NCBI GenBank assembly: GCA_015064315.1
Contig: SVSL01000004.1
Span: 1-64,000, forward strand
Direction of reading: 5' to 3'
Length of the DNA: 64,000 bases
Origin: Oscillospiraceae bacterium
GTDB lineage: Bacteria; Bacillota; Clostridia; Oscillospirales; CAG-272
The stretch's first letter is position 1. The number at the start of each line of letters is the position of its first letter. Positions 59,463-64,000 of the stretch are shown here, in pieces. Below the pieces are notes generated by a model. That model was given only the letters and a program-made list of their open reading frames with translations, made no database searches and was not told the DNA's origin. The translations under genes were made by a program, and so were the position numbers.

Positions 59463-59494
59463 AGAACGCCTGCGGCTTTTGCCGCAGGCGTTCT
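59463..59494. repeat. right terminal hairpin of 59 kb repeat element
   Basis: AGAACGCCTGCGGC-TTTT-GCCGCAGGCGTTCT, the exact reverse complement of 59005-59036. It lies directly after the DUF5107 gene end. Confidence 0.85.
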
Positions 59495-59510
59495 TATTAT
59501 GCTTTGGTCA

Positions 59511-61478
59511 TCAATGCATTCTGAAATCCAGATCTCTGGGGAGAGGGTGCTCCTCGCCGCCGTCGCGCTTGCGCATTTCCTGGATCTCGAACCAAACCGC
59601 CGCCAGGGAAACCTCGCCCTCGCGGATATCGGGAAGCACGAAGTTGTCGGAAAGCATTGCCTCTGCCGCCTCATAGTCCCCAAGGCGCAACAGGGCTACG
59701 CACTTTTGGAAAAGGAGACGGGGATGCTTCTTCACGTCCTCGGGAAGCTCGTCATAGATGGCAAGAAAACGCTTGCTCTCGCCGTTTGCATTGAGAATGG
59801 TTCCGCACTCGTTGCCAAGTCTCCACTCCCAAGGAATCATTCTAAGAGCCGCTACGATGTACTCCACGGCGCCCTTTTCGTCGCCCTTGAGTCTGGAAAG
59901 CTGCGCCAGATTGCGGCGCGCCCATCCGTTGGGACGAAGCTCGTCGGATCTTACAAAATCCTTCCATGCGCCCTCGGCGTCAGCCTCGGCGTAACGGGTC
60001 ACACCGCGCTGGAGGCAGGCGTACCAGCCGTCGGCATTCTCCAAAAGAGGCAGCCATGCGGGGTCGCCCATAAAGCTCTTGGGGGCATCCTGAATGGGTC
60101 TGTCGGGGAAGCTTCCCTTCTCCAAAAGCTCCACCCAATCGTTCTGCTCAGCGGTAATGGAGGAGGTGGGGAACGCGTAAACCTCACTCAAAGGCTTCTC
60201 TCCCGCCTTGGCACGGCGCAGATTTTCCACCGCACCCCAGCCCGAGCCGAGAAGCACGGGGGTACCCTTCATCTCGGAGATCTCTCTCCAGATCTCGTTC
60301 GCCTGCATCATCTCGGGAGTCACACCGCCCAAGGAGTCGTCAATGGCTCTTTCCGCCTCGCGTCTTGCCGCCATCCAGTCCTTTCCGTGGGCAATGGCGG
60401 GATCACAGCTTGCCTGTCCGTAAGCCTCTACGAACTCCCAAGTGTCATCTGCCTCCATGGGAATATGCTCCAGCTGGGTTCTCGCAAGACCTGCTTGGAT
60501 CTCAATATAAGCGTGACCCTCCTTGGCAAGAAATTCCTGCCAATGGCGTCCGCCAACACCCATACCCCACTGGAAGATCTTGCGTCCGCGAAGGTTATTG
60601 GTGGAAGCCTCAAAGAGACCCTTACCGTCCTCCTCCACGGCACTCACCCACTTGCGTTGATTTTCGGGAACGCAGTAGAAGAAGTCCTTGGAAATTTTGA
60701 GATTGGTAGGATAGGTGCAGTCGCCCTCCTCCTCGGTTTCGGGGACGCCCACCTTGCCCAGCCAATAGCTGGTGCCGGTGTAATGGCACTCCAGCGCCTC
60801 GTTGGCGGGAGCGAGCACGCGGGTCTTTTCGGTCTCGTTGACCGCAATATTGCTCCACCAGTACATGGGAACGGTTTTGCCGGCGGCATTGTGGATGCGC
60901 ACCTTGACGTACATGGCTCGCGATCCCTCCGGAAGACAAGCCTCCAAGCAATACACCGCACGGCGGATACGCTCGTACTCGTACATACGGAGCACCTTCA
61001 TGCCCTTATGCTCAATGATCTCGGTGTGCAGGCAATCGCAGGTATAGGGCGTGTGTCCCTTAATGCCCACGTTCCATTCCACGCCGCCCGAGAACCAAGC
61101 GTTGCGCAAAGCCAAGTGACAGGGCTGGAACACGGGGTTGACGTGCAACAGCTCTCGACCCTCATCCTTATTGTAAAGCGACCAAAGACGTCCGCCTACC
61201 TGCGGCAGAAAGGTCGCCTTGAGATGCTCGTTTTCCAAAACCACGGCACGGAAGGAGGTCAGCCTTTGCTCTCTGTCATAGCCATCCTGGATCTGATAAG
61301 GCAGAATGCTCTGCACCATGCCGTAGCCAATGTTCTTTGCCTCCTCCTCGGAGAGCGACTTGTCCACGGTGACCGTACTGTGAACGTACTGAACCGTTTT
61401 CAGGTCGGGCAGAGGATTGTTGCTCCCCACGGGAGCGGCAGGCATGGTAAACGCTTCTACGCGAATATCTGTCATCAT
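59511..61478 (-). CDS. DUF5107/TPR protein, GH16 operon partner
   Basis: A 655-residue protein with no signal peptide. Residues about 1-330 form the DUF5107 region (LKATFLPQVGGRLWSLYNKDEGRELLHVNPVFQP), a beta-sandwich like galactose-mutarotase and glycoside-hydrolase accessory domains. The second half (about 420-655) is helical with tetratricopeptide-like units (ADAEGAWKDFVRSDELRPNGWARRNLAQL). Other members are found with glycan-degrading genes; activity is unknown. It follows the GH16 gene by 18 bp on the same strand, so they act together. Confidence 0.83.
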   Translation of the reverse strand: MMTDIRVEAFTMPAAPVGSNNPLPDLKTVQYVHSTVTVDKSLSEEEAKNIGYGMVQSILPYQIQDGYDREQRLTSFRAVVLENEHLKATFLPQVGGRLWSLYNKDEGRELLHVNPVFQPCHLALRNAWFSGGVEWNVGIKGHTPYTCDCLHTEIIEHKGMKVLRMYEYERIRRAVYCLEACLPEGSRAMYVKVRIHNAAGKTVPMYWWSNIAVNETEKTRVLAPANEALECHYTGTSYWLGKVGVPETEEEGDCTYPTNLKISKDFFYCVPENQRKWVSAVEEDGKGLFEASTNNLRGRKIFQWGMGVGGRHWQEFLAKEGHAYIEIQAGLARTQLEHIPMEADDTWEFVEAYGQASCDPAIAHGKDWMAARREAERAIDDSLGGVTPEMMQANEIWREISEMKGTPVLLGSGWGAVENLRRAKAGEKPLSEVYAFPTSSITAEQNDWVELLEKGSFPDRPIQDAPKSFMGDPAWLPLLENADGWYACLQRGVTRYAEADAEGAWKDFVRSDELRPNGWARRNLAQLSRLKGDEKGAVEYIVAALRMIPWEWRLGNECGTILNANGESKRFLAIYDELPEDVKKHPRLLFQKCVALLRLGDYEAAEAMLSDNFVLPDIREGEVSLAAVWFEIQEMRKRDGGEEHPLPRDLDFRMH

Positions 61479-61496
61479 GAAAAACCTCTGCTTTGA

Positions 61497-62318
61497 TTAC
61501 TGAACTTCGTCGAATACACGAATGTAGTCAACCACGAAGCTATCGTCCTTGGCGGCTTCCTTCAGTCCCTCGTGAGGGATCTCACCGGGGAAGCGGTAGC
61601 CGAGGCACTCGGTGGAAATGAGAATGAACTGCTCGATCTCGGAAACGGGGCCATCTACGTGCCAGCTTTCCCGACCGTCGATGTAGAAGGTGTATCCGCT
61701 CTTATCCCACAGCATACCAAAGCGGTGGAAGTCGTTCTCATCACCGGGCCAGATCTCAAATTCGGGCTTACCTGCTCTCTTCCAGTCGGCGCCGCAGCCG
61801 TCCCAGTGGATGTTGTGCATTACCACGCCGGGAGAAAAGCTTTCGATAATGTCCATCTCAACGCCCGAAACGGCGGGATTGAGGGTACTGCCCTGACAGG
61901 GAGACTGGAGCCAGAATGCGCTCCACCAGCCTGCCTTTCTCTGCAGACGGGCGCGGCACTCATAGTATCCGAACTTGTGCATGAACTTGGGAGTGCTGAT
62001 CTTTGCGATGGGCCAGGTGAACTTTTTGAAATTGGTATCACCGGGGCGATCCATGTAGTTCTCACCGGTCTGCAGCTGGCAGGAATAGAACTTTCCGTCC
62101 TTTTCGATGACACGGAAGATCAGGTTACTGTTACCGTCCAGCTCAATGCCCTCGGCATCGGTGTAAGTCTCATGCTTGCAACCCATGATATGGCGGCGGA
62201 AGCTCCACTTGGTCTCGTCCAGCTCCTTGCCGTCAAACTCATCGTTCCAAACCAGCTTCCATTTCTTGCCCTCGGGCAACAAGCTGTACTCGTGATCTGC
62301 TACATCATACGGTTTCAT
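61497..62318 (-). CDS. GH16-family beta-glucanase
   Basis: A 273-residue jelly-roll enzyme. The catalytic motif is EMDIIE, with Glu154 nucleophile, Asp156 and Glu159 acid/base, in the standard ExDxxE order. Aromatic residues typical of the cleft (GWWSAFWLQSP, IHWDGCG) are present. GH16 enzymes cut beta-1,3(4)-glucans and related polymers. No signal peptide is present, which is unusual for the family and suggests an intracellular substrate or another export route. First gene of a pair with the DUF5107 protein. AAAGGAG is upstream; the promoter is not clear. Confidence 0.9.
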   Translation of the reverse strand: MKPYDVADHEYSLLPEGKKWKLVWNDEFDGKELDETKWSFRRHIMGCKHETYTDAEGIELDGNSNLIFRVIEKDGKFYSCQLQTGENYMDRPGDTNFKKFTWPIAKISTPKFMHKFGYYECRARLQRKAGWWSAFWLQSPCQGSTLNPAVSGVEMDIIESFSPGVVMHNIHWDGCGADWKRAGKPEFEIWPGDENDFHRFGMLWDKSGYTFYIDGRESWHVDGPVSEIEQFILISTECLGYRFPGEIPHEGLKEAAKDDSFVVDYIRVFDEVQ

Positions 62319-62399
62319 TTGAAAAATCTCCTTTTTCTTTATTTTTTATTTTGAATAAATTCCATAGCCACTTTTCTTTTGACCTTATAGGTGCGTTGA

Positions 62400-62650
62400 T
62401 CGTAGGGGCGACCATTGGTCGTCCGCCCTTAAACAGGCGAAACTCCGTAGGGGCGACCATTGGTCGCCCGCCCTGAAACAGGCAAAATTCCTTAGCCACT
62501 TTTTTCTTTGACACCACAGGCGCAAAGAAAAAAGTTATCAAAAAAGAAACGCCGTTTGGGGAATTTCGCGCTCTGCGGAGCGCGAGGAGGGCTTCGCCCT
62601 TCCAACCCACAAGCTTTTGAAAAAGCTTGACCAAAACTTTTCACACCGGT
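62400..62650. repeat. repeat block upstream of GH16
   Basis: Two GTAGGGGCGACCATTGGTCG units (62403-62426 and 62449-62471) sit about 45 bp apart within near-identical context (CCGCCCTKAAACAGGC). CGCGCTCTGCGGAGCGCG hairpin (62568-62585) and AAGCTTTTGAAAAAGCTT palindrome (62610-62627) follow. No gene. Confidence 0.8.
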
Positions 62651-62674
62651 TTGTGCGGATTTTTAAGTGGGGGC

Positions 62675-63820
62675 TTACACGCGATCCTGCAGATTCCAGG
62701 ACAGGGGCAACGGGAATACGCCGCCGCATCCCAAGCGATCCGCCAGCATGGTGGAAGGACCAAAGAAGAAAATGCTTGCGTGCTCCCAGCTCAAACGAAT
62801 ATCAGCTTCCAAAGACGCATCGTTCAGCAGCGTACATTCGGCAATTCCCTCCCCCGTACGGACGAGAAGCTTGCCGTATCCCTCTACCTCAAAGATCCTT
62901 TCCATCTTGGGCAGGGGCGCATAAGTCGCCTTAAGCTTCAAGGTTGCGTTTACGATCTTCTCCCAATGAATGATCTTGAACTGACAAGGCGCGGCAACGG
63001 TGTGCTTGGCGCACACGTCCAGCAAAAATTGATTCTGCTCCACAAGATGGGGCATCATGGGAAGCTCCACAAGAGGGGATCTCTGCGAGAGCCAGCCGTA
63101 AAGCATCGCCTTGAAGTCCTCCACGGTGTAGCTTTCGATCTCCACGATCTTGGCATCATCCCTTGATGCGCTCAGGTAGCCAATCATCTCGCCCGCCGCA
63201 TTCAAGGCAACGTAAGGGAGATTTTTCCACGCCAAGAGGGAATCGTAAAAGTCGTCAAGATCCGGGCGATCCACCACGAACGCACCCGACTGCTGAAGCT
63301 CCCTTGCCTTGGCAAGAAGAACCTCGTCCTCCCGCCTCAAGGGAACAAAGGTCACAGGCGCGGGGATCTCGCATTGCCATTGGGCAAGATCCAAGAAATA
63401 GGTGATTGCCGTTCCCGCAGGATCGTAGCCGTAGCGGTGGTAGCGCGTACGCTTACCTCCCAGCCTTGAGCCGTCGGCGCCCATGCGCTCCAGCTCCTCC
63501 ATGGCGGCTCTCACAAGGCGTGTCATGTAGCCCTTTCCCACGTGATCGGGATGGGTTACCACGTTGCCCACGGTGGAGAACAGGATCTCCTCACCTGCTA
63601 TGCGCGATGGCAGAGGATAAATGCCCAGTGCGGCAACAAGCTTGCCGTCCACGCGAAGTCCCAAGTGTCGCCCCATGCGCTCGTCGGTTCGTCTGCACAT
63701 TTTGGGCAGCTCCTCCTCAAAGCTCATGCGACGCTTGTATTTTGTTCCAAAGGTGTAATCCATCAAGCCGATCAGCTCGTCGTAATCCTCCTTTTTCATT
63801 CGGACGATTTCCTCTGACAC
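62675..63820 (-). CDS. Eis-like GNAT N-acetyltransferase
   Basis: A 381-residue enzyme. The N-terminal GNAT fold (residues about 5-130) has the acetyl-CoA loop VVTHPDHVGKGYMTRLV. A second GNAT-like region (about 135-270) and a C-terminal SCP2-like sterol-carrier-type domain (about 280-381; ECTLLNDASLEADIRLSW) give the Eis three-part architecture. Eis enzymes acetylate amines such as aminoglycosides; the substrate here is unknown. GTG start: GGGAG is 7 bases upstream. Single gene with its own promoter. Confidence 0.85.
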   Translation of the reverse strand: MSEEIVRMKKEDYDELIGLMDYTFGTKYKRRMSFEEELPKMCRRTDERMGRHLGLRVDGKLVAALGIYPLPSRIAGEEILFSTVGNVVTHPDHVGKGYMTRLVRAAMEELERMGADGSRLGGKRTRYHRYGYDPAGTAITYFLDLAQWQCEIPAPVTFVPLRREDEVLLAKARELQQSGAFVVDRPDLDDFYDSLLAWKNLPYVALNAAGEMIGYLSASRDDAKIVEIESYTVEDFKAMLYGWLSQRSPLVELPMMPHLVEQNQFLLDVCAKHTVAAPCQFKIIHWEKIVNATLKLKATYAPLPKMERIFEVEGYGKLLVRTGEGIAECTLLNDASLEADIRLSWEHASIFFFGPSTMLADRLGCGGVFPLPLSWNLQDRV

Positions 63821-63880
63821 GGTATCACTCCCATCTTTTTTGATTTGTTTGGTTTCAGAGATTGACAAACCTCTGAAAAT

Positions 63881-63909
63881 ATGATACAATTTTTTATAGA
63901 AAATGTCAA
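63881..63909 (-). promoter_or_regulatory. promoter of Eis-like gene
   Basis: TTGACA and TATCAT with a 17-bp spacer, minus strand. Confidence 0.85.
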
Positions 63910-63960
63910 TGTACTATTTCACTAAAAATGTGTATTTATTTACTGTTTTGGAGGAAAGCA

Positions 63961-64000
63961 TGAAACTCATATCCTATTACTCCTACGATGACCCCTTCCG
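63961..64000 (+). CDS. partial CDS at window edge
   Basis: Starts at ATG 63961 with TTGGAGG upstream and runs off the window after 13 codons (MKLISYYSYDDPF). Divergent from the Eis-like gene. Too short to identify. Confidence 0.6.

Overview
The window looks like chromosome of an anaerobic, spore-forming member of the Clostridia (Firmicutes). Evidence seen here: SpoVG, a SipL-like SPOCS/LysM spore protein behind a sigma-E-type promoter, rubrerythrin, pyruvate phosphate dikinase, a 2-hydroxyacyl-CoA dehydratase activase pair, a class A RNase P RNA, and glycine and TPP riboswitches. Most genes have strong AGGAGG-type ribosome sites and near-consensus sigma-A promoters with 17-bp spacers. No species is named; that would need a 16S or marker-gene search.

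Layout. 1-400: intergenic repeats. 0.4-10 kb: sialidase-like protein (-), MFS transporter (+), Pit/DUF47 phosphate pair (-), an alpha/beta hydrolase with two AraC regulators (-), and a DegT aminotransferase with an amidohydrolase (-). 10.2-10.7 kb: tRNA-Leu(CAA) beside an array of small hairpins bounded by copies of the tRNA 3' end. 10.9-16.6 kb: two-part dehydratase activase, HAD phosphatase and rubrerythrin. 16.7-21 kb: GH94 phosphorylase and an ABC exporter. 21-24.2 kb: MarR-FakB-FakA behind two matching operators. 24.3-26.2 kb: glycine riboswitch, terminator and AgcS symporter. 26.3-30.8 kb: small membrane protein, XRE regulator and PPDK. 31-36.8 kb: Pth, Mfd and a parvulin-type lipoprotein. 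36.8-39.8 kb: AraC regulator divergent from two sugar-type oxidoreductases. 40-41.4 kb: TPP riboswitch-ThiT and RNase P RNA. 41.6-47.3 kb: lipoprotein, SipL-like protein, about 0.9 kb of repeats, MurC, SpoVG and a phosphoesterase. 47.5-51.7 kb: lipoprotein plus a 1128-residue secreted protein ending in a metzincin site. 52-64 kb: lipoprotein with an EEP nuclease/phosphatase fold, an NhaC-type antiporter with an N-terminal zinc-ribbon-like segment, beta-helix protein, ArsR-type regulator, DUF5107/GH16 operon, Eis-like acetyltransferase and the start of a further gene.

How the genes fit together. One theme is glycan use by enzymes without signal peptides (GH94, GH16, DUF5107, sialidase-like, beta-helix, alpha/beta hydrolase) with nearby AraC or ArsR regulators. 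A second is housekeeping (ppdK, pth, mfd, murC, spoVG, rnpB). The most unusual locus is the secreted metzincin protein with its adjacent lipoprotein. Its 3' half and the lipoprotein gene are clearly more AT-rich than the 5' half, so they look like an exchanged cassette. The second unusual feature is non-coding: several families of short palindromes whose stems differ between copies but stay self-complementary.
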